A stretch of DNA of 64,000 nt from an uncultured Amylibacter sp. (GTDB taxonomy: Bacteria; Pseudomonadota; Alphaproteobacteria; Rhodobacterales; Rhodobacteraceae), in contig CANMGS010000004.1 in the NCBI GenBank assembly GCA_947497475.1, forward strand, positions 62,001 to 126,000. The letters run 5' to 3'. Position numbers and translations under genes: made by a program. Below the pieces are notes generated by a model, which was given only the letters and a program-made list of their open reading frames with translations, did not search any database and was not told where the DNA came from. Shown here in pieces: positions 51,117 through 59,682 of this stretch. Within the stretch, counting starts at the first letter, position 1; every line of letters begins with the position of its first letter.

Positions 51117-52424
51117 ATGCCGGTTGAGTATCTAAAAAAAGCAACGTTAACATCAAAGAGTGATTCAAGTGAAGTTAATGAAATTGTTAAGAATATATTG
51201 ACTGACATTGAAGAGGGGGGTGATAAAGCTGCGCTCGAATATGCCGCTAAGTTCGATAAATATGAAGGTAATGTTGAACTGACAAAAGAAGACATTGAAG
51301 CTGCATGTGCTCTTATTCCTCAACGTTTAAAAGACGATATCGATTTCGCGCAAGGCAACGTTCGTCGTTTTGCAGAAATTCAAAAAGCGACACTTTCCGA
51401 TTGTGAATATGAAATCCAACCTGGCTTGATAGCAGGCCAAAAAATCATCCCAGTTGACACTGCAGGATGTTATGTTCCAGGTGGCCGTTATTCACATATT
51501 GCTTCTGCTATTATGACGGTGACGACAGCTAAAGTTGCTGGTTGCAAGCAAATCGTTGCGTGTTCACCTCCCCGTCCAGGTGTAGGTATTAACCCTGCTA
51601 TTATTTATGCCGCGCATATTTCTGGTGCTGATAAGATTTTGGCAATGGGTGGCGTCCAAGGTGTTGCGGCTATGGCTTTTGGTTTATTCGGTTTGTCTAA
51701 GGCGAGTATTATTGTTGGGCCAGGAAACCAGTTTGTCGCTGAAGCAAAACGCATTTTGTACGGTCGTGTCGGTATCGATATGATTGCAGGTCCGACTGAT
51801 AGTCTTGTATTAGCGGATAAGACAGCAGACCCAATGGTTGTTGCTGTAGATTTAGTTAGCCAAGCAGAACACGGTTATAATTCGCCTGTGTGGCTGGTGA
51901 CAGATAATCGCCCATTGGCTGAAAAAGTGATGGAATTAGTTCCTGGTCTTATTGATGATCTACCAGAAATAAACCGAGAGAATGCTACAGCGGCATGGCG
52001 TGATTATGCAGAGGTAATTCTATGTGCAGATCGAGAAGAAATGGCCGCAACGTCCGATAAATATGCTCCTGAACACTTAACAGTTCAAGCAGATGACATT
52101 GATTGGTGGCAAGATCGCTTAACCTGTTACGGTTCTTTGTTCTTAGGCGAAGAAACAACAGTTTCATTTGGCGATAAGGCTTCAGGTACAAACCATGTGT
52201 TGCCGACATCAGGAGCAGCTAACTATACAGGCGGTTTATCCGTTCATAAGTATATGAAAGTTGTGACTTGGCAAAAAGCAACGCGTGAGGGTTCTAAGGC
52301 CATTGCCGAAGCTACGGCACGGATTTCACGTTTAGAGGGTATGGAAGGGCATGCTCGTGCGGCGGACATCCGTTTGCATAAATACTTTCCAGACGAAGAC
52401 TTCAACCTCACTCTTGAGGACTAA
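51117..52424 (+). CDS. hpsN: sulfopropanediol 3-dehydrogenase (histidinol dehydrogenase family)
   Basis: A 435-residue HisD-family enzyme. HisD metal and catalytic positions are kept: Gln249 and His252 (SQAEHG), Glu319-His320 (APEHL), Asp353 (FGDKASG) and His412 near the C-terminus. The loops that contact histidinol differ, for example EHGYNSPVW in place of the usual EHD segment and Lys354 after Asp353. Such HisD relatives next to suyAB are HpsN, which oxidises (R)-2,3-dihydroxypropane-1-sulfonate to (R)-sulfolactate with two NAD+. The immediate suyA and suyB genes support this, and no his genes are near. The start ATG has AGGAG 6 bases upstream. Confidence 0.87.
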   Translation: MPVEYLKKATLTSKSDSSEVNEIVKNILTDIEEGGDKAALEYAAKFDKYEGNVELTKEDIEAACALIPQRLKDDIDFAQGNVRRFAEIQKATLSDCEYEIQPGLIAGQKIIPVDTAGCYVPGGRYSHIASAIMTVTTAKVAGCKQIVACSPPRPGVGINPAIIYAAHISGADKILAMGGVQGVAAMAFGLFGLSKASIIVGPGNQFVAEAKRILYGRVGIDMIAGPTDSLVLADKTADPMVVAVDLVSQAEHGYNSPVWLVTDNRPLAEKVMELVPGLIDDLPEINRENATAAWRDYAEVILCADREEMAATSDKYAPEHLTVQADDIDWWQDRLTCYGSLFLGEETTVSFGDKASGTNHVLPTSGAANYTGGLSVHKYMKVVTWQKATREGSKAIAEATARISRLEGMEGHARAADIRLHKYFPDEDFNLTLED

Positions 52425-52514
52425 ACAATTTACCTAGTAGGGCAGAGGTCCTGCTAGGCTTTTATGAGGGTGGTACACTTGCACCCAAAACACACTGATA
52501 GGAAGGATCCAAAA

Positions 52515-52805
52515 ATGTCAGAAATTCCACAATTATTGGTCCATGAAACTAAGGACAGCGTAGGAGTTGTTGTTGTTGAAGGGCTAGAAGCAGGTACAGA
52601 TATGTTAGTTTGTGTCACACACGACAATTCTACATTCCGCTTAACTGCCGAAGAGGCCGCTCCGATTGGCCATAAGATCGCCCTTCAAGATATGAAGAAG
52701 GGTGATACTGTTTTCAAATACGGTGAAGATATTGGGATCATGACTGGAGACGTCAAAAAGGGTCATCACCTTCACACACAAAACTGTAAAACAAAGCGCT
52801 GGTAA
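52515..52805 (+). CDS. suyA: (2R)-sulfolactate sulfo-lyase, small subunit
   Basis: A 96-residue SAF-domain protein corresponding to the N-terminal part of UxaA-type dehydratases; THDNSTFRLTAEEAAPIGHKIAL and the closing KGHHLHTQNC are visible. I start it at ATG 52515, with AGGAAGGA upstream; the frame is open 17 codons further. The small and large parts are separate genes here, as in SuyA/SuyB. The complex cleaves (R)-sulfolactate to pyruvate and sulfite in the cytoplasm. It lies 90 bp after hpsN and 9 bp before suyB. Confidence 0.87.
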   Translation: MSEIPQLLVHETKDSVGVVVVEGLEAGTDMLVCVTHDNSTFRLTAEEAAPIGHKIALQDMKKGDTVFKYGEDIGIMTGDVKKGHHLHTQNCKTKRW

Positions 52806-52814
52806 GGAAATAAA

Positions 52815-53993
52815 ATGACTGATCTATCAAAAGTTACTGTACATGGGTACCGCCGCGATAATGGTCGTGTTGGTGTTCGTAACCACGTCCTTATTCTACC
52901 TTTGGATGATATTTCTAATGCCGCTTGTGAAGCAGTTGGTAATAACATCAAAGGTACAATGGCACTCCCACATGCCTATGGTCGACTACAATTCGGTGAA
53001 GACTTAGACTTACACTTTCGCACCATTATCGGTACAGGTTCGAACCCGAACGTTGCTGCTGTTATTGTAATTGGTATTGAGCCAGGTTGGACCAAAAAAG
53101 TTGTAGATGGGATCGCTAAGACAGGGAAGCCTGTTCAAGGTTTTTCAATCGAACAGAATGGCGACTTGAAAACAATTATGGATGCATCACGTGCAGCAAA
53201 AGAAATGGTGCACTATGCATCAGAATTGCAGCGTGAAGAATGTTCTATTAGTGAGCTATGGATTTCAACCAAATGTGGTGAATCTGATACAACAACAGGT
53301 TTGGGTTCATGCCCAACAGTTGGCAACATGTACGACAAGCTTCTTCCGCATGGTATTTATGGTTGTTTCGGTGAGACATCTGAAATCACTGGCGCTGAAC
53401 ATATTTGTCAAAAGCGCGCAATCAATGAAGAAGTTGGTGAGCGTTGGTATAAGATGTGGAAAGCATATCAAGATGATGTAATTTTTGCACATCAAACAGA
53501 TGACCTGTCAGACAGCCAGCCAACCAAAGGCAACATTGAAGGTGGTTTAACGACTATTGAAGAAAAAGCTCTAGGTAATTTAGAAAAAATTGGGCGTACG
53601 TCTCAGTTTATAGACATTCTAGAGCCTGCAGAAGAACCAAAATCTGGCAAAGGTTTATACTTTATGGACTCGTCATCTGCTGCTGCTGAATGTGTGACAC
53701 TCATGGCTGCTGGGGGTTATGTTTTACATACTTTCCCAACGGGTCAGGGTAACGTTGTTGGCAACCCAATTGTCCCAGTAATCAAAATCTCGGCAAACCC
53801 TCGTACAATTCGTACGATGAGCGAACACATCGATGTTGATGTATCTGGTATATTACGCCGTGACATGACAATTGACCAAGCTGGTGATGAGTTAATCGAA
53901 ATGATCCGCCGTACAGCGAATGGTCGAAATACAGCTGCAGAAGCATTAGGTCACCGCGAATTCTCAATGACTAAATTGTACCGTAGTGCATAA
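52815..53993 (+). CDS. suyB: (2R)-sulfolactate sulfo-lyase, large subunit
   Basis: A 392-residue UxaA C-terminal-family lyase. The opening [21 protein letters not shown], then [20 protein letters not shown], where Cys residues bind iron, and [19 protein letters not shown] are typical. Altronate and galactarate dehydratases are relatives, but the separate SAF subunit, the length and the hpsN neighbour favour SuyB. With SuyA it releases sulfite from sulfolactate. A strong terminator follows directly. Confidence 0.87.
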   Translation: MTDLSKVTVHGYRRDNGRVGVRNHVLILPLDDISNAACEAVGNNIKGTMALPHAYGRLQFGEDLDLHFRTIIGTGSNPNVAAVIVIGIEPGWTKKVVDGIAKTGKPVQGFSIEQNGDLKTIMDASRAAKEMVHYASELQREECSISELWISTKCGESDTTTGLGSCPTVGNMYDKLLPHGIYGCFGETSEITGAEHICQKRAINEEVGERWYKMWKAYQDDVIFAHQTDDLSDSQPTKGNIEGGLTTIEEKALGNLEKIGRTSQFIDILEPAEEPKSGKGLYFMDSSSAAAECVTLMAAGGYVLHTFPTGQGNVVGNPIVPVIKISANPRTIRTMSEHIDVDVSGILRRDMTIDQAGDELIEMIRRTANGRNTAAEALGHREFSMTKLYRSA

Positions 53994-54002
53994 GATCTCA
54001 AG

Positions 54003-54028
54003 GAAGGGCGTTATTGCGCCCTTCTTTT
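54003..54028 (+). terminator. Rho-independent terminator of hpsN-suyAB
   Basis: GAAGGGCG (54003-54010), loop TTATTG and CGCCCTTC (54017-54024) form a perfect GC-rich stem followed by TTTT, 10 bp after the suyB stop. It also sits just before the end of the convergent SDR gene. Confidence 0.85.
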
Positions 54029-54032
54029 GCCG

Positions 54033-54809
54033 TTAGTTTATTTTTGTCACCAAAGACAAAGGTAAAACACGCATCAAAAAACCTATAACTGACCATGGCC
54101 AAAACGGTACAAAAGCTTTTGAAGGTTCCCGTTCAATAGCTTCGGCAAGTAAGCGACATCCCTTTTCAGTGTCTATAATAAAAGGTGTTTTTGATTTGGG
54201 AATATCTGCATTAATCTCTGTTCGAATATACCCTGGATAAATAGTACTTACTTTAATTTTAGGCTTTCGTAGCATATCCGCTCGGATCCCTTCCGCGAGG
54301 GATGCTACCGCAGCTTTACTGGTGGAATAAGCCGTCATAGCACCCCGTAATCCGCGCATTGCACTCATTGATGACATCATAACAAGGTGGCCGTATTCTT
54401 GCGCCCGAAATATTTCCATTGCCGCTTCAGATTGTGCCAATGCTGCCGTAAAATTAGTTTCTATAGTTGCAAGGTTATCCTGAAAGCCGCCTTTACCAAT
54501 CGGTGCGCCAATACCTATACCCGCATTCACAATGATACGATCAATACTTTTAAATTTTTTACAAAACCCATGGAATACATCAAATACAGCCCCGTGATCT
54601 GTGACATCTAATGTAGCAACTTCTATACGTACATTAGGTATATCGACCTGTATTTCAGCCTTTAACGCATCAATCTGCTCAATACGCCGCGCACAAAGCG
54701 CCAAATCATAACCTTTCTTCGCAAATTCATGTGCCATGCCTGCTCCAAGCCCAGAACTAGCTCCTGTGATCAATATAACAGGGCGGGTTTGACTATCTAT
54801 AGGTGACAT
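54033..54809 (-). CDS. SDR-family oxidoreductase, last gene of the acyl-CoA dehydrogenase operon
   Basis: A 258-residue classical SDR. The cofactor loop ITGASSGLGAGMA (about residues 15-27), NAGIG, and YSTSK with catalytic Tyr/Lys are present. The C-terminal region VPFWPWSVIGFLMRVLPLS is hydrophobic and may contact membrane. It overlaps the histidine phosphatase gene by 17 bp, ending a five-gene operon. Substrate unknown; 3- or 4-hydroxyacyl-CoA or a keto acid would fit the operon. Confidence 0.84.
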   Translation of the reverse strand: MSPIDSQTRPVILITGASSGLGAGMAHEFAKKGYDLALCARRIEQIDALKAEIQVDIPNVRIEVATLDVTDHGAVFDVFHGFCKKFKSIDRIIVNAGIGIGAPIGKGGFQDNLATIETNFTAALAQSEAAMEIFRAQEYGHLVMMSSMSAMRGLRGAMTAYSTSKAAVASLAEGIRADMLRKPKIKVSTIYPGYIRTEINADIPKSKTPFIIDTEKGCRLLAEAIEREPSKAFVPFWPWSVIGFLMRVLPLSLVTKIN

Positions 54810-55476
54810 AATTTTTATCTTTGCTTTCTAAGTGAGTATAGTTGTTCATTGAAATCAGTCTTGGACGATTTGACTTTAACGAGAGCGTTGTGACGCTTGT
54901 GTTTATAATCACCCGTTCGATCAGTCGTGTGGTATCTTCGCTTAGATCTAGCGATTGCTGAATGATTGCGCTGATTGGCCCACCAGAAGTAAATACATAT
55001 GCGACTTCTGAAGTCTCTATGTGGTTTCTTACGGTATTAAGCGCTTGATTGATCCGCATTCGAAATGCATTCCGCGTTTCTTTATAATCACTGTCATACT
55101 TACCCGATGACCAACGTGTTAACGCTTGTTCATATAGATTTTGGAATGTTTTATATGGATCATCAGCTTTAGAGATTTCTTGGCGCAAAATATCGTGTGT
55201 TTCATACTCAGGCCGTAAGGCGCGAATAATATCCAAATAGTCAAATTCGTTCCAATTTGCATCTCTTATAACTGCTTTTGCATTATCCTGATTACTCAAA
55301 AAAGCATTTGCCGTTTCTATATGCCTATGCATCGTCCCTGTAATGAATGCGGCATTTGAAGTAGCATACGATTGGCCAAGAAGTTCTCCCTGTTTGATGC
55401 CTTTTTCACTTAGCTTATCATAGTCTTTCGCCCCAAACGAAGCCTGCCCATGTCTTACAAGATACACGCGCCCCAT
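54793..55476 (-). CDS. histidine phosphatase family protein (phosphoglycerate mutase-like)
   Basis: A 227-residue phosphatase. The catalytic motif LVRHGQAS (His9) is at the N-terminus, and the second half contains TSGGPISAIIQQ, where a GGxx/His-type site normally is; a clear second catalytic His is not seen there, so activity may be altered. It lies between an SDR and a kinase-like gene (1 bp apart from the latter). A kinase-phosphatase pair in one operon suggests a phosphorylated intermediate. Confidence 0.82.
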   Translation of the reverse strand: MGRVYLVRHGQASFGAKDYDKLSEKGIKQGELLGQSYATSNAAFITGTMHRHIETANAFLSNQDNAKAVIRDANWNEFDYLDIIRALRPEYETHDILRQEISKADDPYKTFQNLYEQALTRWSSGKYDSDYKETRNAFRMRINQALNTVRNHIETSEVAYVFTSGGPISAIIQQSLDLSEDTTRLIERVIINTSVTTLSLKSNRPRLISMNNYTHLESKDKNYVTYR

Positions 55477-55477
55477 T

Positions 55478-56548
55478 TTATGCTTTGCCTTTCATTAACT
55501 TACGGCAACGGTGGTGTAGGTAATGAATAAGAATCCAAAAGTTTTTAAAAGCAGGGTTCCGCGTTTGTTTGTGATGATAACGATAGTATATTTGCTGCGC
55601 GATAGCAGATAAACGAAACAGCCCATATACTTCATAAAATGCAAAGTTCTGTTTCTCAAAACCCATAGCATCATGATAATAGTCGATTACCTCTGCACGG
55701 GTTAACATACCTTCTAATGTTGTAGGCTGGCGGCGCGTTGAACGAGCCAAGTAATCATCATCCGCTTGAACCCAATAGGCCAACATATTGCCGACATCCA
55801 TTAGTGGATCACCTATTGTTGCCAATTCCCAATCTAAAACACCAATAACTTCTGTCGGGTTATTTTCGTCTAAAACAACATTATCAAAACGGAAATCATT
55901 ATGTGTAATACATAGGCGCTCATGCTCAGGCAAATTATGAGCTAGCCATTTCATAATCTTTTCACCACGAGGAACATTCCATGTGCGGGCGTTTCTATAG
56001 CGTTTGCTCCACCCTTCAATTTGCCGTTTGGCATAACCTTCACCGACCCCTAAGCTTTCAAGGCCAGCGCTTTTGTAATCCACTTTATGTAAATCAATAA
56101 GTGTATCTAGAACGTTAGTGCATAAAACGCGTACTTGTTTTGGTGATAAGTTGACACCGCGGGGTAAGTTCTTTCGCGGGATTATTCCTGCAACACGTTG
56201 CATTAGATAGAATTCGGCCCCAATGACATCTTCATCGCCGCAATATGCACGCATATCTGGAACATATCGAAAGAATGGGCTTAATGCCTTTTGTAGATTG
56301 TACTCACGGCCCATATCATGAGCACCTTTTGCACGTGTGCCAGATGGGGGGCGGCGCAAAATTAAGTCGTCATTTTCAAACTCTAGTCTATAAGTCCAAT
56401 TCGAAGCCCCGCCAGAATATTGAGTCACTTCTGGAGTGCCCGTTATTTTTGGAAGATTTTTAGCGACCCACGAACTTAAAGCAGGGATATCAAGCTCTTC
56501 ACCTGAACGCACTGCTCCGGCAGTATCTATGACTGACTTATTACTCAT
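55478..56548 (-). CDS. APH-family phosphotransferase (ACAD10/LvaA-like kinase)
   Basis: A 356-residue kinase-fold protein. Brenner's motif ITHNDFRFDNVVL (catalytic Asp) and VLDWELATIGDPLMDVG (metal-binding Asp) are intact, and the N-terminal GGASNWTYRLEFENDDLILRRPP gives the nucleotide loop and Lys/Arg. Proteins of this type next to or fused with acyl-CoA dehydrogenases, as in mammalian ACAD10/11 and LvaA of Pseudomonas putida, phosphorylate 4-hydroxyacyl-CoA. It overlaps the following SDR gene by 4 bp. Confidence 0.86.
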   Translation of the reverse strand: MSNKSVIDTAGAVRSGEELDIPALSSWVAKNLPKITGTPEVTQYSGGASNWTYRLEFENDDLILRRPPSGTRAKGAHDMGREYNLQKALSPFFRYVPDMRAYCGDEDVIGAEFYLMQRVAGIIPRKNLPRGVNLSPKQVRVLCTNVLDTLIDLHKVDYKSAGLESLGVGEGYAKRQIEGWSKRYRNARTWNVPRGEKIMKWLAHNLPEHERLCITHNDFRFDNVVLDENNPTEVIGVLDWELATIGDPLMDVGNMLAYWVQADDDYLARSTRRQPTTLEGMLTRAEVIDYYHDAMGFEKQNFAFYEVYGLFRLSAIAQQIYYRYHHKQTRNPAFKNFWILIHYLHHRCRKLMKGKA

Positions 56549-57375
56549 AAGTCTTTCCTTTCAGGTCTAGCCATACGCTCGTCGAGCTTTCGTGTTTCTT
56601 TGCGTATACCATTTAAAAACGTTTTAAATGGGAGAAACCGCTTTATATACCATGCTTTACGAGCATGAGGATGCGTGAAAATGTGAAATTTACCACTTGA
56701 TATTCCATCAATGATAATCTCTGCAATTTCATTTGCTCCTATACGGGAACGTTCAACAAGGCGCTTGGTCACACGTTCAGCTTCAGCATTGCTGGCACGC
56801 ATGTTCTTTGCCAAATCGGTGCGGAAAAAAGCAGGGCAAACAACAGAGACATCGATACCCGAATTTTCCAGTTCAATCAGTAAGGTTTCTGAGATCGCAA
56901 CAACTGCAGCTTTTGTAGCATTATATGCAGATGCATTTGGCAAATGTAATAGGCCAGCCATTGATGCTACATTTACAATGCGCCCTTGCCTTTGCTCTTT
57001 TAAAAGAGGGATAAAACTTTGGCATGATTTTACAATTCCTAGGATGTTAATATCGATAATCCATTGCCAATCCTCTATGGAACTTGTCTCAATAGAGCCC
57101 ATATGAGCAACACCAGCATTGTTTATGATAAGATCAACACCACCCCAGTTTTCTTTCATCCAATTTGCTGCAGCATCAAAATCTTCCTTAACACGCACAT
57201 CACATTTGATAAAATGAGCCGTCGCACCAGAATCTTGTAATTTATTTAATGTTTCCAATCCTGTAGCTTCATCAACATCTCCAAAGCAAACACGTGCGCC
57301 TACATCTGCATAACGTTCAGCTAATGCACGCCCAAGCCCCGATGCGCCACCCGTTATAAAAATACGTTTGCTCAT
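56545..57375 (-). CDS. SDR-family oxidoreductase
   Basis: A 276-residue classical SDR: ITGGASGLGRALA (about residues 7-19), NNAGVAHMG, and YNATK with catalytic Tyr/Lys are present. A basic C-terminal tail (HPHARKAWYIKRFLPF and beyond) follows the core. It overlaps both neighbours by 4 bp. It may act on the hydroxyacyl or ketoacyl intermediate of the pathway, as the SDR LvaD does in the levulinate operon; that assignment is inference. Confidence 0.85.
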   Translation of the reverse strand: MSKRIFITGGASGLGRALAERYADVGARVCFGDVDEATGLETLNKLQDSGATAHFIKCDVRVKEDFDAAANWMKENWGGVDLIINNAGVAHMGSIETSSIEDWQWIIDINILGIVKSCQSFIPLLKEQRQGRIVNVASMAGLLHLPNASAYNATKAAVVAISETLLIELENSGIDVSVVCPAFFRTDLAKNMRASNAEAERVTKRLVERSRIGANEIAEIIIDGISSGKFHIFTHPHARKAWYIKRFLPFKTFLNGIRKETRKLDERMARPERKDL

Positions 57376-58607
57376 GTTGTACTGTTCCTACGGTACTTAC
57401 CCAATTCTTGACGGGCAATCATTGCCCGGTGAACTTCATCTGGGCCATCAGCATAACGTAATGCACGTGCCATAAGATAAAGATCAGACAAAGGTGTGTC
57501 ATGTGAAACCCCAGCTCCACCGTGGATTTGCATCGCTCTGTCCACAACAGACTGTAACACGTTTGGTGCAACAACCTTGATTGATGAAATCTCAGTCATT
57601 GCCGCTTTGGCGCCAACAGTATCAATTTTCCATGCAGCAAACAGTGTTAACAAACGCGCTTGGTCTATTTCTACACGTGATTGCGCCACATGATCACGGT
57701 TGCTACCAAGATTGATAATCTTTTGCCCAAAAGCTTCACGGGAATTTCCGCGCTCTATCATCAATTCTAAAGCCCTTTCAGCCGCACCAACAGCACGCAT
57801 ACAGTGGTGAATACGACCAGGCCCCAAGCGTCCTTGAGCGATAGCAAAACCCATTCCTAAACCAACTAATAAGTTCTCACGGGGGACGCGTACTTTATCA
57901 AAAAGAACCTGCCCATGTCCATATGGTGGATCATATTCCCCAAACGTAGGTAACATACGCTCAATTGTAACACCTGGAGCATCTAATGGAACAAGAACCA
58001 TTGAGTGGCGTGAATGAGGTTCACCGTTAGGGTCTGATATGCCCATAAAAATTGCGAGTTTAGCATCAGGATGACCAATGCCAGTCGACCACCATTTACG
58101 CCCATCTAAGATAAGATCATCACCATCTTCTGTAATACTCGCTTCAATATTACGTGCATCAGATGAAGCGACATCAGGTTCAGTCATACAAAATACAGAT
58201 CTGATTTCTCCGTTTAGTAGGGGGGTTAACCATTGATCTTTCTGCGCTTTTGTCCCGAAGTGATAAAGTACTTCCATGTTGCCAGTATCAGGGGCATTAC
58301 AGTTGAAAATCTCTGCGCTGAACGGCGCACGCCCCATAATTTCTGCCAGCGGCGCATATTCTAATGTTGTTAAACCTGCGCCAAGCTCCGCGTCTGGTAA
58401 AAAGAGATTCCACAAACCAGCTTCGCGCGCTTTTTCTTTTAGCATTTTTATTGTTTGTGGTACTTGCCAACCATTCCAATCTTCGGAATTATTCAATTGA
58501 CGGTTCTCTCTTAGATATTCTTTCTCTAATGGAAAAACCTCTTTATCCATAAAATCTTGCAAGCGTTTCTTAAAGTCGATTACGCGTGTAGTTTGTGAGA
58601 AGTCCAT
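57372..58607 (-). CDS. acyl-CoA dehydrogenase family protein (ACAD10/11-like)
   Basis: A 411-residue flavoprotein. FCMTEPDVASSDARNIEASI is the flavin-binding region, RKWWSTGIGHPDAK follows, and the C-terminal RALRYADGPDEVHRAMIARQEL is the form typical of ACAD10/11 and LvaC rather than of ordinary short-chain dehydrogenases. It is the first gene of the five-gene operon and overlaps the next by 4 bp. With the neighbouring kinase it should convert a 4-hydroxyacyl-CoA, through its phosphate, towards the 3-hydroxy isomer. Confidence 0.88.
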   Translation of the reverse strand: MDFSQTTRVIDFKKRLQDFMDKEVFPLEKEYLRENRQLNNSEDWNGWQVPQTIKMLKEKAREAGLWNLFLPDAELGAGLTTLEYAPLAEIMGRAPFSAEIFNCNAPDTGNMEVLYHFGTKAQKDQWLTPLLNGEIRSVFCMTEPDVASSDARNIEASITEDGDDLILDGRKWWSTGIGHPDAKLAIFMGISDPNGEPHSRHSMVLVPLDAPGVTIERMLPTFGEYDPPYGHGQVLFDKVRVPRENLLVGLGMGFAIAQGRLGPGRIHHCMRAVGAAERALELMIERGNSREAFGQKIINLGSNRDHVAQSRVEIDQARLLTLFAAWKIDTVGAKAAMTEISSIKVVAPNVLQSVVDRAMQIHGGAGVSHDTPLSDLYLMARALRYADGPDEVHRAMIARQELGKYRRNSTT

Positions 58608-58693
58608 TTGGTTGTGACCTTATAATTACAACATTTTCATGTAACGGCAGAGTGTGAGTGACAATATTTAAATCAATACTTGCATTCAAACTA

Positions 58694-58723
58694 TTGATTA
58701 AGCAAATGATGATTGTTAATCAA
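58694..58723. promoter_or_regulatory. inverted repeat between the operon and its LysR gene
   Basis: TTGATTAA (58694-58701) and TTAATCAA (58716-58723) are exact complements 14 bases apart, 6 bp upstream of the LysR start codon. LysR proteins usually bind such interrupted dyads in the divergent region; this one would allow autoregulation and control of the acyl-CoA dehydrogenase operon. Confidence 0.5.
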
Positions 58724-58728
58724 AATAG

Positions 58729-59649
58729 ATGAATGAAATTCATCATAGGGTAGATCAATTAGATCTTAATCTCTTAAAAGTGTTTGAAGCTGTGTACCGT
58801 GAACAACACTTGGGACGTGCTGCCGCGCATCTTTTTTTAACACCGTCTGCAGTGAGTCACGCGTTACGAAGGTTACGAGAGTTCCTTGGCGACCCTCTTT
58901 TTGTAAAGGACGGGCGCAAAATGCAACCAACACCAGTTTGTGCACGTATGGCACCAGAATTATTAGATGAATTATCTAAGTTACGTGCTCTGCTACAAAG
59001 ATGGGGGAAATTTGACCCAAAAAATAGCCAGCAACATTTTCGCTTATCTATCCCTGAGCCTGTAGAAATCATGTGGTTGCCCAACCTGCTTCAAAAATTA
59101 CACGAGAATGCACCTAATACGTCACTTACAACCACACGCACAGACAGACGCGAATTAACGACGGCCCTTTCAAATAACACTTTGGATTTAGCAATTGACG
59201 TCTCGTATGTTGTGAAAAAACCTTTGAGGTCCAAACCATTATTTAGTGACGAAATATGCTTAGTAACGCGTGTTGGGCATTCTTTGGGGAAAACCATTAC
59301 GAAAGAAAAATATGCAAAAGCTTCACATATTTCCGTTTCATCTCGTGCAACAGGAATGGTGATTGAAGATGCGGCTCTTGCCAATTTAGGCTTAACCAGA
59401 ACTATTAATGTACGATGCCAGAATTACCACTCTGCTATAGCAATCGTAGAAAAGTCCGACTTTGTTTTAACTATGCCATTAAAACTGGCTACAGTTACAG
59501 CACAAGGCAAACAGGTTATCATTTCAAAGCTTCCATTTAATTTACAATCTGTCGATTTAAGCCTTTACTGGCATTCCGATGTGCAGGATGATCCCGCAAA
59601 CACATGGTTTAGAGATCTTATAATAAACAGGGTACTTATGCCGGATTAA
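58729..59649 (+). CDS. LysR-family transcriptional regulator (NodD/TdcA-like N-terminus)
   Basis: A 306-residue LysR regulator. The opening LDLNLLKVFEAVYREQHLGRAAAHLFLTPSAVSHALRRLREFLGDPLFVKDGR is the subtype with the long start (about residues 12-64). A substrate-binding-like effector domain follows. It is divergent from the acyl-CoA dehydrogenase operon and 34 bp ahead of a DMT exporter gene, so it may control both. Confidence 0.9.
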   Translation: MNEIHHRVDQLDLNLLKVFEAVYREQHLGRAAAHLFLTPSAVSHALRRLREFLGDPLFVKDGRKMQPTPVCARMAPELLDELSKLRALLQRWGKFDPKNSQQHFRLSIPEPVEIMWLPNLLQKLHENAPNTSLTTTRTDRRELTTALSNNTLDLAIDVSYVVKKPLRSKPLFSDEICLVTRVGHSLGKTITKEKYAKASHISVSSRATGMVIEDAALANLGLTRTINVRCQNYHSAIAIVEKSDFVLTMPLKLATVTAQGKQVIISKLPFNLQSVDLSLYWHSDVQDDPANTWFRDLIINRVLMPD

Positions 59650-59682
59650 CAAAGATCATAGATTGAGTGATGGGGTGGATAA

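Noticed and set aside
51117-52424. Histidinol dehydrogenase (hisD) of histidine synthesis
   Set aside because: The fold and metal site match, but substrate loops differ and the neighbours are suyA and suyB with LacI/GntR regulators, not histidine genes.
52515-53993. Altronate or galactarate dehydratase (UxaA/GarD)
   Set aside because: Same superfamily, but the SAF part is a separate gene and the partner dehydrogenase is HpsN-like; no uronate genes are nearby.
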